A stretch of 38,194 bases of DNA from Desulfobacteraceae bacterium (GTDB lineage Bacteria > Desulfobacterota > DSM-4660 > Desulfatiglandales > Desulfatiglandaceae). The position numbers and the translations under genes were made by a program. Within the stretch, counting starts at the first letter, position 1; each line of letters starts with the position of its first letter. Where the stretch lies: NCBI GenBank assembly GCA_030613055.1, contig JAUWMR010000039.1, forward strand, positions 1 to 38,194. Direction: 5' to 3'. Shown in pieces: positions 1-8,255 of the stretch. The notes beneath the pieces were generated by a model, which saw nothing but the letters and a program-made list of their open reading frames with translations, did no database searches and was not told the origin of the DNA.

Positions 1-72
1 TCAAACGGACCTGGGGCCGTGCTTTAAGCATCCTGCCTAAGGCACACTAGCCTTGATCCCGATGGGTGACTG

Positions 73-180
73 GTGCGGATCAGATTAAGCTGACCGCGAA
101 CCTATAATGACGAAGTAACGGGTGCAGGACAGGAGGCTAAAACGAGACCGAGCTGTGCGGATGTAGTTGACAAGGGAAAA
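73..180 (+). ncRNA. Possible 5' piece of a group II intron-like structured RNA
   Basis: No coding frame explains this stretch. It begins with GTGCG, the usual first bases of a group II intron, and at once folds as a hairpin (GCGG at 75-78, closing CCGC around 94-98, with CAG/CTG inside). It continues with the G- and A-rich, gapped character of a structured RNA and includes the run GGAGGCTAAAACGAGACC. No intron-encoded reverse transcriptase and no domain V follow before dinB, so if the reading is right it is a 5' fragment only. The call rests on general resemblance to intron domain I. It could equally be an unrelated structured element. Confidence 0.22.
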
Positions 181-305
181 AAGAGCGATTTTTTTCAATG
201 GAGAGGTGTTTTTTCTCTTGACAAGCCCTTTAATGGGTGACCCCCTGATAGCCGAGGTCTCTTACGGCCCAATAGCAAAATAAACCCCGTGCCCCTGCCT
301 AACAG
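181..305. other. Gap before the dinB 3' end; no gene
   Basis: This AT-rich stretch has T-runs near 190-220 and two TTGACAAG words at about 168-175 and 219-226. A GGGTGACCCC sequence at about 235-244 resembles the outer ends of the repeat elements found further on. No open frame with a ribosome site or known motif was seen. The T-runs could help end dinB transcription, but no clean stem followed by T is visible on the minus strand. Confidence 0.4.
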
Positions 306-1526
306 TTATTTGGTAAAAAGTATTCCTGGGCGGATGCTTTCCTCACCGTGTTTCTCGTATAGAGAATCAAGGGCTTTGTTTAGATCTTTTCTTTTCTTAT
401 ATATATCATTTTGTTCAAAAAGGGTGAGCTGGCCCTCTGGTCCGAGAAAACTGAGTTGGGATAATGATATCCCCAATAGCCGGACAGGCCTTTTACCCAC
501 TTTTGTTTTTTCCAAAAGAGAGCAGGTAATAGAATATATCTCCCGGCCATCCTCAGTGGATTTTGGTAATGTTTTTGACCTGGTTATCTGAACAAAATCA
601 TTGTATTTTACCTTCAAAGTGATGGTTTTGCCGGTAACGCTATTTCGACGCATCCGGCGGGACACTCTATTTGCAAGAGATAAAAGTTCCTTTTTAGCCT
701 CATCCGCATCTACGATATCGTGCGGAAAGGTTTCCTCGTGGCCGATAGACTTCGCATCATGTTCGGGCACCACTTCTCTCTCATCTATTCCCATGGATAA
801 TTGATGCATTTTGGAGCCGTGTTTGCCGAATTTTTGTTCCAATACCTTAACCGACATTTGGCTTAGCTCCATGAAAGTACGGATGTTGAGGCTGGCTAAT
901 GCTTTTTGTGTCACCTTACCAACGCCCCACATTTTCTTTATGGGAAGGGGGTCCAGAAACTCTCTTATCCGGTCAGGTGGCACAATAGTCAAGCCATCTG
1001 GTTTGTCCATGTCCGAGGCTATCTTGGCAACAAACTTGGATGGGGCCACGCCGGCCGAGACTGTTAAACCGATCTCTTTGAAGACCATCTGCATTATCTT
1101 TTTCGCAATGTCTACTGGATGACCGAAAAGGCGCGTGGAGCCTGTAACATCTAAAAACGCTTCATCTATGGATAAAGGCTCGACCAACGGGGTAAAACGA
1201 TAAAATATTTCAAATATCTGTTCAGAAACTTCCTTATATCTTGACATCCTGACTGGCAGAAATATTCCTTTAGGACAAAGACGCATTGCTTTGGCTATGG
1301 GCTGGGCTGAATGGACACCGAATTTTCGGGCTTCATATGACGCAGATGCTACCACGCCTCTTTCCTTCCTGCCGCCCACGATCACCGGTTTTTCCTTTAG
1401 TTCCGGGTTATCCAGTACCTCCACCGCAGGATAGAAAGCATCCATATCTAAATGGATGATTGATTTTATTGACCCATTTTTTTCCATAAGGTCATAAACA
1501 TTTTCTGAATGAAGTGAAGGGGTCAT
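306..1526 (-). CDS. dinB: DNA polymerase IV (Y-family translesion polymerase)
   Basis: Error-prone lesion-bypass DNA polymerase, cytoplasmic, 406 aa (family usually 350-420). The catalytic aspartate motif HLDMDAFY is at about residues 25-32 (D27, D29; Y32 at the steric-gate position), followed by SYEARKFGV at 63-71 and SIDEAFLDV at 119-127 (D121, E122). The little-finger domain follows. Near the C terminus QLTLF matches the sliding-clamp binding motif. Family homology starts near residue 22, so the first 20 residues are an extension. Met14 (1487) is an alternative start; neither start has a good ribosome site, and the first codons lie against a repeat element whose GGGTCA end is at about 1519-1524. 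PAVE replaces the usual ASVE/AAVE after the catalytic motif. No LexA box was identified. It is the last gene of the minus-strand accessory run. Confidence 0.93.
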   Translation of the reverse strand: MTPSLHSENVYDLMEKNGSIKSIIHLDMDAFYPAVEVLDNPELKEKPVIVGGRKERGVVASASYEARKFGVHSAQPIAKAMRLCPKGIFLPVRMSRYKEVSEQIFEIFYRFTPLVEPLSIDEAFLDVTGSTRLFGHPVDIAKKIMQMVFKEIGLTVSAGVAPSKFVAKIASDMDKPDGLTIVPPDRIREFLDPLPIKKMWGVGKVTQKALASLNIRTFMELSQMSVKVLEQKFGKHGSKMHQLSMGIDEREVVPEHDAKSIGHEETFPHDIVDADEAKKELLSLANRVSRRMRRNSVTGKTITLKVKYNDFVQITRSKTLPKSTEDGREIYSITCSLLEKTKVGKRPVRLLGISLSQLSFLGPEGQLTLFEQNDIYKKRKDLNKALDSLYEKHGEESIRPGILFTK

Positions 1527-1530
1527 GAAG

Positions 1531-1686
1531 GGGTTAAATCTTCTGTTGACTTATCTATATTGATATTAAAGTTCAATAAGTACTGCAATTGAAAGAATAA
1601 GAAGGAAATGAAAAGTAATAAATTTAAAAGCATTATGAATGGATATTAGAGTCATTATAAAGATAAGTCAAACGAAGATTTGACCC
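1531..1686. repeat. Family C inverted-repeat element (MITE/REP-like)
   Basis: A 156 bp element with imperfect 26 bp terminal inverted repeats. The left arm reads GGGTTAAATCTTCTGTTGAC and continues to TTATCT; the right arm at 1661-1686 is its near-complement, ending TTTGACCC. The interior is AT-rich and non-coding. It fills the gap between dinB and the ankyrin gene. A lone right end of the same family is at 6700-6719. A further GTCAAGGGCTGACCCC end lies beside it at 1693-1708, inside the 3' end of the ankyrin gene. Confidence 0.75.
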
Positions 1687-1693
1687 ACTGACG

Positions 1694-4078
1694 TCAAGGG
1701 CTGACCCCGATTCTCATTTGGGTTTCTGTGGCTCCATTGGCGGTTAGTAGCCCTGCAATATCACGATAACCCAATAAATTGGCTAATCTCAACGGGGTAC
1801 AAATGCTTTTTCCTGTCTTTTTGATTCGGCATCTCCTGTTAGGATCTGCGCCCCTGGCAAGCAAGAGCTCTACCAGCTCTTTATTCCTGCCGATGATAGC
1901 CGTACACAGCAATGTCTTGCGTGTTACTGTCCATATGGGAGTGACGTTTATGTCCGCCCCTTTATTAATAAGAAATTTTGCGATATCCCAATCCCCCGCC
2001 TCCGCGGCGATCATTAACGGCATTGTGATAAAATTTTGCCGTTTGCCCTTTAAAAACTCTGTTTCGATGTCCCTTACGTTGACGTCGGCGTCTTCAAAAA
2101 CAAGTGCCTTGACCTTATCCAAATCCATGTTCCGGACAGCTTCAACCAGTTCGAAATCCTTTGGAGATTTCCACATGCCGCCCTTTGCCCGCAACAGGCC
2201 CGCTATATTCCTTCTTCCACGAGTGGCCGCGAGTTTGTAAGGTGTATCCCCCTGATCGTTCCTGGCATTGACATTAGCGCCTTTGGATATCAGTTCCTCG
2301 ATCAGTTCCTCTTGTAAAGAGCCGCTTATTGTTGAAATAATATGCAGCGGGGTCCGACCTTTTTTATTACTTGCGTTCACATCAGAGCCTTTTTCAAGGA
2401 GCAAATGGATCATTGCCTTTTTTTTCAGAAAAATGGCTAAAGTCAAAGGTGTTGAACCGTTTTTGAAAACAACGTTTACATCCGCGCCCCCGGATATCAG
2501 AAGTTTAACCATGGCCATATTATTCTTCCGTATGGCTGGAAAGAGATGTTCGGAGTTGACATTCGCGCCCTTGGATATCAGAGTTTTAACTAATTTCAGA
2601 TTTCTGTTTCTTATTGCGATATCAAGAGGTGTCTTTCCATACCGATTCGTTGCTTTTATATCGGCTCCATGGTGAATGAGAAATTCCACGACATCATTTT
2701 TCCCGCGGGCAAGGCACCATGAGAGAAGAGAATCACCAATTCGGTCACATGCATCAATATCCGCGCCTTTAGCTATCAAGACCTCAGCCAGTTCAAGCCG
2801 TCCGCTTTTTACAGCAAGACTGAGCGGCGTGCGACTCCTATTATTATGGACGTTCACATTCGCTCCTTTTTCAAGGAGGAGTTTAATCAATTCATTATTT
2901 TTTGAAATAATAGCCTCATTAAGGGGCACAATCTTGCTGCCCGGAGGCACGTTCACATCCGCTCCATGATTTATAAGAAATTTCGCTATCCCTTTCCCTT
3001 TTTTGCGGATGGCTTCTTGCAGGGGAGTGTTGCCATTGGTTGGATGCAGGTTGACGTCAGCTCCTTTGGATACGAGAAATTCAATCATCATCATATCCAC
3101 AATTCTCTTGCTTAGCGCATGAAAAAGCGGGGGCCGGCCATACAAATCACAGAGGTTAATATCCGCACCCTCGGCAATGAGAGCCTTGACTTTTTCCATA
3201 TTTCCATCTCTTAGCGCAAGAATGAGAGGAGTATTCCCAATCCTGCTTATAGTGTTTACCCCCTCTTTTTTGGATTTACTTCTAAGCGGTTTCTGAGTCA
3301 TATAATTACGGCACAGATCTGCGGGAGGGAGATTTTTGCTGTGTCCGGGCAGTTCTTTAATCAATAATTTGGAGGCAAGGACTCTTATTTCAGGATCTTT
3401 ATCGTCAAGAAGATCGCACACACCAAATTCAAGGAGCGGGTACAGAAAACCCCGGTTGCTTTCCCAAAAGGATTCCAGGGCGACACGCCTTGCCGCTGAA
3501 TCCGAGGAATTAAAGATCTCTTTTCTCAAAATTTCCGCCGCGCGATCGTTATGACGTGTGACCTTTCCTATTACCTCTAAGGCGCGTAACCTTTTATCGC
3601 CTTGAGAGTATTTTTCCAGTAGTTTAATGGCCTCATTCAGAGATACGCCGGATAAACCAAAAGCAACGCCACGGTCGTTTTGCTCAACAAACGCGCGAAC
3701 CTGTCTTTCCTGTTTCATGTCATCAAGCATCGGGGCGATAAACAGGCCAAAAATCATTAATGACACGGTAATCCAGGCAGGAAACGTATAGTATAATTTG
3801 ATTTTTTCAGAAAAAAAGAAGTATAAAACAGCCCCACATCCGGAGAAAAGACCAAAAGCGGTCCCCGCAACAACCAGGAATAAGGCAATCCAGGGAAACA
3901 AACCCGCTGACAAGGCGAAAGTTACAAGGATCGCCAGAAGGCCGGAAAGAAGAAAAAATAATGTTCCAAGGATTGCAACCACACCAATAGCAAGACTGAG
4001 ATAACGTTTCATAATACTAATACCCCGCTCAGTTATGATTGATTCCTGCCCTGCAGATAATCCTTGTTTTACAGACAT
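1694..4078 (-). CDS. Membrane-anchored HEAT/ankyrin-repeat protein
   Basis: A 794 aa protein with three hydrophobic segments near the N terminus (about residues 25-55, 60-85 and 95-118). A helical region (about 125-255) has HEAT-like spacing (LLDDKDPEIRVLASKLL), and about 15 ankyrin repeats run from residue 280 to the end, each built on G-TPL-A...LL..GAD.N. Ankyrin arrays bind protein partners; here they are tethered to the membrane, and the partner cannot be told from sequence. Met23 (MKRYLSLA) is a plausible start, preceded by GAGCGGGG; the upstream ATG at 4078 has no ribosome site. The last residues (GVSP) are encoded by a GGGGTCA repeat end, so the natural C terminus may have been replaced when a repeat inserted. 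Repeats flank both sides. Confidence 0.85.
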   Translation of the reverse strand: MSVKQGLSAGQESIITERGISIMKRYLSLAIGVVAILGTLFFLLSGLLAILVTFALSAGLFPWIALFLVVAGTAFGLFSGCGAVLYFFFSEKIKLYYTFPAWITVSLMIFGLFIAPMLDDMKQERQVRAFVEQNDRGVAFGLSGVSLNEAIKLLEKYSQGDKRLRALEVIGKVTRHNDRAAEILRKEIFNSSDSAARRVALESFWESNRGFLYPLLEFGVCDLLDDKDPEIRVLASKLLIKELPGHSKNLPPADLCRNYMTQKPLRSKSKKEGVNTISRIGNTPLILALRDGNMEKVKALIAEGADINLCDLYGRPPLFHALSKRIVDMMMIEFLVSKGADVNLHPTNGNTPLQEAIRKKGKGIAKFLINHGADVNVPPGSKIVPLNEAIISKNNELIKLLLEKGANVNVHNNRSRTPLSLAVKSGRLELAEVLIAKGADIDACDRIGDSLLSWCLARGKNDVVEFLIHHGADIKATNRYGKTPLDIAIRNRNLKLVKTLISKGANVNSEHLFPAIRKNNMAMVKLLISGGADVNVVFKNGSTPLTLAIFLKKKAMIHLLLEKGSDVNASNKKGRTPLHIISTISGSLQEELIEELISKGANVNARNDQGDTPYKLAATRGRRNIAGLLRAKGGMWKSPKDFELVEAVRNMDLDKVKALVFEDADVNVRDIETEFLKGKRQNFITMPLMIAAEAGDWDIAKFLINKGADINVTPIWTVTRKTLLCTAIIGRNKELVELLLARGADPNRRCRIKKTGKSICTPLRLANLLGYRDIAGLLTANGATETQMRIGVSP

Positions 4079-4089
4079 ATACGGACATA

Positions 4090-4139
4090 GGGGTCGTGTC
4101 TTGAATCCTGAATGCGTTCAATATTCAAGACACGACCCC
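4090..4139. repeat. Family D perfect palindrome with GGGGTCG ends
   Basis: Perfect 17 bp arms (GGGGTCGTGTCTTGAAT at 4090-4106 and its complement at 4123-4139) enclose a 16 bp loop. As RNA or single-stranded DNA this is a strong hairpin. The arm has the same plan as the ends of families A-C (GGGTC, then GTCTT, then TTGA). It is the size and form of a REP unit of the sort mobilised by TnpA-REP (RAYT) enzymes. It lies just upstream of the ankyrin gene start. Confidence 0.8.
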
Positions 4140-4141
4140 CT

Positions 4142-4212
4142 GACTTTTGAAAAGGGACTACATACCTGGGATAAGATACAGTATCTCCAATCTGTCAAGA
4201 AGACTTGACCCA
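4142..4212. repeat. Family A element, right half only
   Basis: Matches the right half of the family A elements at 5209-5357, 8256-8405 and 9942-10095: TGAAAAGGGACTACATACCT, then the GATACAGTATC core, then TCTGTCAAGAAGACTTGACCC at the outer end. The left half is missing and the family D palindrome sits in its place, as though one element inserted into or recombined with another. Confidence 0.75.
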
Positions 4213-4218
4213 GATATA

Positions 4219-5115
4219 TTATTTCTCCTTCAGCCTTTCCATAATCCTGAAGGCGTCTTTCTCAAGCTTTGAAAAGGCAAACCATTTTTTCCCAAGATCT
4301 TTTAATGATGCCCCCAAATGAAAAACCTCTTTGTCATCTATTATAATGAACCTGTCATGCGCGTATTTAAACTTTATTATTTCCACAGGTGGATATTGAG
4401 AATTATATTTCTTCACATCTAGAGATAGTTGCTTCGAAATTGTTTTTGTAAATATTTTAACCGTTACACTCTTTTTTCTTTTTGTAAGCAACAGCAGAAC
4501 TGAATCGTCGACATAATTATCAATAATGATGATCGATTTTTTCGCACTCTTGATAAGATCAGAAACAAATTTAAAGGCATCAAAAATTTGGCCATCAAAA
4601 AAGACCCCTTGCTTCGGTGTGATTTCTTTTGATTCTATGGCGTTAAATATCCGGTCAAATCTTTCATCTGTTTCAGCTTTGTGCTCAAGCTGCTTTTGTT
4701 CCACTGCGTCAAGCCTGTGAAAAATCTGAGCATTTGTCGTAATGAATTTACGCATCGCGACAAAGGCTTTGATTATCTGTATACTGATTTTGACCGCTGT
4801 TTCGCTTCGTAATACCGCGGATAGCATCGCTACCCCTTGTTCTGTGAAAACATAGGGTAGATACTTTCGATGCCTGCCTCTGCCGGTTTCTAAGGTCGCA
4901 TTTTGCGACCATAGAGATGCAAACTCTTCATCAGTGAGCTGAAACATAAACTCTTCAGGAAATCTTTCCCTGTTTCTTTTTACTTGTTCATTAAGCCTTT
5001 TTATTTCCACGCCATACAAGTTAGCCAAATCACTATCGTACATTACTTGAACGCCACGAATGGTATAAATAAGACATTGGAGCTTGTCAGCATTTACAAT
5101 TTTATTCCCAGCCAT
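4219..5115 (-). CDS. ORF6N-domain protein with PLD-like C-terminal domain
   Basis: A 298 aa protein. Residues about 10-115 form an ORF6N domain, the DNA-binding domain of phage antirepressors: MYDSDLANLYGVE, then RFPEEFMFQLTDEE, then YVFTEQGVAMLSAVLRS. After a short coiled link, residues about 165-298 form a second domain with SIIIIDNYVDDS and HDRFIIIDDKEVFHLGASL, which looks like half of a phospholipase-D-type fold (H.RF.IID in place of HKD, then GAS). Such two-domain proteins occur widely in bacterial genomes outside prophages; their role is not settled. An AGAAGG ribosome site lies about 9 bases before the start. Family A elements lie on both sides. No phage structural genes are nearby. 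Confidence 0.85.
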   Translation of the reverse strand: MAGNKIVNADKLQCLIYTIRGVQVMYDSDLANLYGVEIKRLNEQVKRNRERFPEEFMFQLTDEEFASLWSQNATLETGRGRHRKYLPYVFTEQGVAMLSAVLRSETAVKISIQIIKAFVAMRKFITTNAQIFHRLDAVEQKQLEHKAETDERFDRIFNAIESKEITPKQGVFFDGQIFDAFKFVSDLIKSAKKSIIIIDNYVDDSVLLLLTKRKKSVTVKIFTKTISKQLSLDVKKYNSQYPPVEIIKFKYAHDRFIIIDDKEVFHLGASLKDLGKKWFAFSKLEKDAFRIMERLKEK

Positions 5116-5208
5116 TAATTTTTACCTTCTTCAAATTCTCCGCAATCAGCGCATTTAGTCTCACTTCCTCTTTCAATTGCGCCTCAAATTCTGCATTCGG
5201 AAAACAAC

Positions 5209-5357
5209 GGGGGCAGGTGTTCAGTCTTGACTTTTAACGTACTGCCTTAGTTTTTCATCTTTTCATTAAATGATTTATCTTTTTCAATTCCTTTTGAAAA
5301 GGGCCTACATACCTGGAATAAGATACAGTATCTCCAATCTGTCAAGAAGACCTGACA
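5209..5357. repeat. Family A inverted-repeat element, copy 1
   Basis: About 149 bp. The left end is GGGGCAGGTGTTCAGTCTTGAC and the right end is GTCAAGAAGACCTGAC, an imperfect inverted repeat. The interior contains TTTTAACGTACTGCCTTAG and the GATACAGTATC core, nearly identical to the copies at 7931, 8256 and 9942. It occupies most of the 318 bp gap between the ORF6N gene and the next gene upstream. A GGACGTCCCCC word at about 5390-5400 looks like another partial end. No gene is present in this gap. Confidence 0.8.
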
Positions 5358-5433
5358 GTATTTTATTGTCAAGTTATTTGATTATTTAAGGACGTCCCCC
5401 TTTCTTTATGCTCTGGTTCTGTGCTCTTTAATC

Positions 5434-5877
5434 CTATTCGTCATTGTCATACCAAACAACTTGTAAACCATAGTCATTAAGGTAATTCTCAATCATTTCT
5501 TTGAGCCCTGGGCTGGTCGGCGAATTTGGGTAAATAATTCCTGGGCAAACATCAATCTTTTCTATTTCGAGATACTCTTCAAGATATTTCCATATTTGAC
5601 GTCTGTGAGAACCAAGAAGTTTCTTCCGATTGTTTTCCTTTACTTTGTCCCAGTCTGTGGATTTGATTTCCACTACACTAATAAAATCGCCCAGTTCGTC
5701 AACAAACAGATCTAACCGACCACGTCTCTTACACCTTGTGGTGGAGGATATTTGAGACAACTGTATGGTGTGTTCTTTGGTTAGATTCCCATTATTAGCA
5801 GTCCTCTCCCAATCATCTTGGACCCTTTTGTGAAACGCCTTACCACGCCGTAGAATGTATGGTTCGGTAGTCTTCAT
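5434..5877 (-). CDS. PD-(D/E)XK nuclease-like small protein
   Basis: A 147 aa protein of unknown specific function. The core GRLDLFVDELGDFISVVEIK puts D56, E70 and K72 in the D...ExK spacing of the restriction-endonuclease fold, with an N-terminal helix carrying H16 and a C-terminal alpha/beta stretch. It is short for a full nuclease, so it may be a minimal nuclease or a degenerate relative. There is no ribosome site: the family B element ends only 10 bases before the ATG, so the native 5' region is either lost or supplied by the element. There is no methylase partner nearby to suggest a restriction system. Confidence 0.6.
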   Translation of the reverse strand: MKTTEPYILRRGKAFHKRVQDDWERTANNGNLTKEHTIQLSQISSTTRCKRRGRLDLFVDELGDFISVVEIKSTDWDKVKENNRKKLLGSHRRQIWKYLEEYLEIEKIDVCPGIIYPNSPTSPGLKEMIENYLNDYGLQVVWYDNDE

Positions 5878-5886
5878 GTTGGTTTA

Positions 5887-6068
5887 GGGGTCAGGACTGC
5901 TGTTGACTCTTGTAGATATATTTTCTGTTTTTCCATAAGTATTTGGGCTTCCGTTTTTTAATACAATATTTTCAGTCTTTTTTTGCAGATTCGTGACTGA
6001 TTTAACTTAGCCTGGCACAGTAGCTTTAGGTTGTATTTTTAACAAGAGTCAACGGCAGACTTGACCCC
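5887..6068. repeat. Family B inverted-repeat element, copy 1
   Basis: About 182 bp, from GGGGTCAGGACTGCTGTTGA on the left to GTCAACGGCAGACTTGACCC on the right. The arms are about 24 bp with a few mismatches. The interior has a poly-T rich stretch and CTTAGCCTGGCACAGTAGC. It is close to identical with 8917-9099. It separates the PD-(D/E)XK-like gene start from the 3' end of a small membrane protein gene. Confidence 0.8.
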
Positions 6069-6109
6069 ATTCTTGAATCAATGTTCTTTTGTCAAATTTA
6101 CAGGTCTTA

Positions 6110-6475
6110 TCACTTTGTCTTCTGTTTCTCTTGCGAGGGCTGCCAACTGCCGTTCTTCTTTTTTTGTTGTGTAACGAATGAGAACAACAAAGCCCAAATC
6201 CTACCCAATGTCCAAAACACACAGATCTGTATTAAAAACATTAGTGCAAAACCAACAATGCCATCTCCAGCGACAAACAGGACCATCAGAGCTGGTATTG
6301 TAGTGACAAAAAGGAGCACATGAATCCAAGTTCCTCTCACTATAGGATTTACAACAGACCAATCTGCAGGATTGACTCCGAAATACAGGGTCAATCCAAG
6401 AAGCACTACTCCTATAATCATAAAGATGTTTGCTGCTGCACCGTCAAATATAAACAGTAAGATTTTCTTTGTCAT
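6110..6475 (-). CDS. Small integral membrane protein, unknown
   Basis: A 121 aa protein with about three hydrophobic segments (roughly residues 16-34, 50-70 and 74-102) and a basic, glutamine-rich tail. No family was recognised. Its C-terminal part (LLFSFVTQQKKK...QKTK) and about 50 bp at its 3' end match the small membrane protein gene at 9178-9417; there the frame continues for six more residues (RSDLHI) where this gene has TGA. Both genes sit just upstream of a family B element. An attC-like site lies just before the start codon, which fits a mobile cassette. Confidence 0.55.
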   Translation of the reverse strand: MTKKILLFIFDGAAANIFMIIGVVLLGLTLYFGVNPADWSVVNPIVRGTWIHVLLFVTTIPALMVLFVAGDGIVGFALMFLIQICVFWTLGRIWALLFSFVTQQKKKNGSWQPSQEKQKTK

Positions 6476-6498
6476 ATCACCGAGGACCCGAATTCTCC

Positions 6499-6549
6499 GC
6501 CTATCAGCCGCGCTGTTTTTTACCGTCGGCTGAAGTGGCCTTGTTAGCG
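6499..6549 (-). other. attC-like hairpin site upstream of the 6110 gene
   Basis: Read on the minus strand, CGCTAAC (R''-like) is followed by AAGGCCACTTCAGCCGACGG, a short loop, GCGGCTGA and GATAGGC (R'-like). The CAGCCG/CGGCTG inner stem has unpaired bases on one side, as in integron attC sites. The site resembles the one at 18148-18207 (shared CTTCAGCCGAC). R' reads GAT where active sites need GTT, so it may be inactive. The start codon of the next gene is 24 bases away. Confidence 0.4.
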
Positions 6550-6699
6550 GCGCCTTTCATACTATGGGTTCTAAGCGAAATAAATTAACAGGGCTGCTTC
6601 TCCTATAACGAATCGCTTTCCAATTTACTCTAATTTCATTCCGCTGTACCGCTGCCACATATGCAATTTTACCTGTCGTGCCGGTTTTAATCGGCGCTC

Positions 6700-6719
6700 T
6701 CAAACGAAGATTTGACCCC
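6700..6719. repeat. Family C element, lone right end
   Basis: TCAAACGAAGATTTGACCCC matches the right arm of the element at 1531-1686. No matching left arm is found nearby. An 11 bp inverted repeat (TTTTAATCGGC at about 6685-6695 and its complement at about 6818-6828) surrounds it. The 6476-6853 gap holds only this, the attC-like site and the hairpins after rhuM. Confidence 0.55.
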
Positions 6720-6794
6720 CTGCCCCCCGGACTATTTCAGATTCGGTTATTTTATTCATGCTCCTTTCCATTGTCTTTATTATGATTTTTAATG

Positions 6795-6850
6795 CCCCGT
6801 CCGCTTGCGGCGGGGTTGCCGATTAAAATAGGGTCCAGGGCTTGTCCTGG
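6795..6850 (-). terminator. Two hairpins after the rhuM-like gene
   Basis: Just 3 bases past the stop codon the minus strand can fold CCAGG...CCTGG (6835-6850). A GC-rich hairpin with CCCCG/CGGGG arms (6795-6815) follows. Neither is followed by a clean T-run, so factor-independent termination is possible but not certain. Confidence 0.4.
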
Positions 6851-6853
6851 GGT

Positions 6854-7879
6854 TTAATACTTTTTATTTTTATCTAAAAGCATTTTTACTTCGCGGTCAA
6901 AATCTGAAATGTAATTTTTGTCCTGATCTTTCTTGAAAATTTCATATTCCTTATGCACCAAAGCCAAAGCAACTTCATGGCTAATTGAACCAGCATTGGT
7001 CAGGATTTCATATTCGCTGAATTTTAGAAAGGCATTCAGCTTTTTAATCCAGTCTTTCATATACATTGGAATATTACGAACAGCCTGTAATTCTGCAAAA
7101 TCCAGATACATAGTGACGATGCGGTTTAGATGATCGAGCTCCGGTTTGTTCAAATAATTTTTGGCTACGGAAATATCACTTGGCATGATTTTCCCTCCAA
7201 GCCCTTTTCTCCATGAAGTTAATCCCATATTGGGCTTACCGCTATCTGCCCTTTCGGCGACTATTTCGGCAGCAGTTTGTCCGGTAATGGCAAAATGTAG
7301 TTTATTCTGAACTGTGGCAAAAAACATTTTTGTATCTTCTGCCTTCGCAGAATAATCAATCGAAGTAGCATAAATATCTGTAATTTTTTGGTATACCATC
7401 CTTTCGCTTGCACGGATATCCCTGATTTCTTCAAGTAAATCATCGAAAAACCGGGTGCTGAATCGGGAACCGTATTTAAAGCGGTCACTGTCGATGGCAA
7501 AACCTTTATGTATATATTTCTGTAGAATTGTAATTGCCCACTGCCGAAATTGCGTGCCACGGTCCGAATTTACTCGATACCCCACAGCAATAATTGCCTC
7601 TAAAGAATAGCAGGTTACATTGCGGGAAACCTCCCTTTTTCCTTCAATTTGAACTACCGAGAAAACCTCGGTAGTTGAAGATTCATCAAGTTCTTTCTCT
7701 TTATAAATATTCTTCAGATGCAAAGAAATGTTGTCAGCACTACACCCAAACAGTTCCGCCATTCGCTTTTGAGGTAGCCAGATATTTTCATTGGCATACA
7801 GCACTTCGATATTAATTCCCCCCTCAGGTGTCTGATATACGGTAATCTGATTGTCTGGTATTTTTTTATTCTTTTTCAT
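6854..7879 (-). CDS. RhuM-family (virulence RhuM-like) protein
   Basis: A 341 aa protein that reads along its length as a RhuM family member. The N-terminal part (about 15-125) is a winged-helix-like antirepressor domain: IWLPQKRMAELFGCSADNIS, then CYSLEAIIAVGYRVNSDRGTQFRQWA. The C-terminal part (about 140-335) is helical, with TQFRQWAITILQKYI and LDHLNRIVTMYLDFAELQA. RhuM was named from a Salmonella pathogenicity island; its biochemical role is unknown, and many members sit on islands and near toxin-antitoxin genes. The length fits the family, and it looks intact. It is preceded by a composite A+B repeat. It is the second phage-antirepressor-type gene in this region, after the ORF6N gene. 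Confidence 0.88.
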   Translation of the reverse strand: MKKNKKIPDNQITVYQTPEGGINIEVLYANENIWLPQKRMAELFGCSADNISLHLKNIYKEKELDESSTTEVFSVVQIEGKREVSRNVTCYSLEAIIAVGYRVNSDRGTQFRQWAITILQKYIHKGFAIDSDRFKYGSRFSTRFFDDLLEEIRDIRASERMVYQKITDIYATSIDYSAKAEDTKMFFATVQNKLHFAITGQTAAEIVAERADSGKPNMGLTSWRKGLGGKIMPSDISVAKNYLNKPELDHLNRIVTMYLDFAELQAVRNIPMYMKDWIKKLNAFLKFSEYEILTNAGSISHEVALALVHKEYEIFKKDQDKNYISDFDREVKMLLDKNKKY

Positions 7880-7930
7880 TTAATACTTTCCTTCCGGCAT
7901 ATCGCATGTCTGCTTGCGTTCACGAAAACA

Positions 7931-8191
7931 ACGAGGTCTTCATTCTTGACTTTTAACGTACTGCCTTAGTTTTTCATCTTTTCATTGAATGATTTATATT
8001 TTTCAATTCCTTTTGAAAAGGGCCTGCATACCTGGGATAAGATACAGTATCTCCAATCTGTCAAGAATGAAGACCTTACTACGGTATTTCATTCCATTTT
8101 ATCGTTTCAGTTGTTTCCTCTTTGTTCCTGGCCAAGTGACATGGCGATTATTTGACGAGAGTTAACAAGAGCCAAGAGTAGACTTGACCCC
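7931..8191. repeat. Composite repeat: family A copy 2 joined to a family B right end
   Basis: The segment 7931-8077 is a family A element (CGAGGTCTTCATTCTTGAC to GTCAAGAATGAAGACCTTAC). After a short AT-rich link, GTTTCAGTTGTTTCCTCTTT and CCTGGCCAAGTGACATGGCG lead to a family B right end (GAGTAGACTTGACCCC at 8191). The same A-link-B order recurs at 9942-10206, so about 260 bp has been copied as one unit. The 60 bp after it (8192-8255) holds no recognised feature. Confidence 0.75.
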
Positions 8192-8255
8192 GTTCTCCGG
8201 AATGATGATTTTAGGTAATGCTGATCCATGATTCCTCACGCATAATAAAACAACA

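Noticed and set aside
289-1122. Plus-strand open frames opposite dinB (about 60-103 codons)
   Set aside because: Antisense shadows of dinB with no ribosome sites and no recognisable motifs.
1779-2969. Plus-strand frames opposite the ankyrin gene
   Set aside because: Low-complexity serine/leucine-rich shadows created by the ankyrin repeats on the other strand.
4219-7879. A prophage, suggested by ORF6N and RhuM proteins
   Set aside because: No capsid, terminase, integrase or tail genes; such antirepressor-type proteins are common outside phages.
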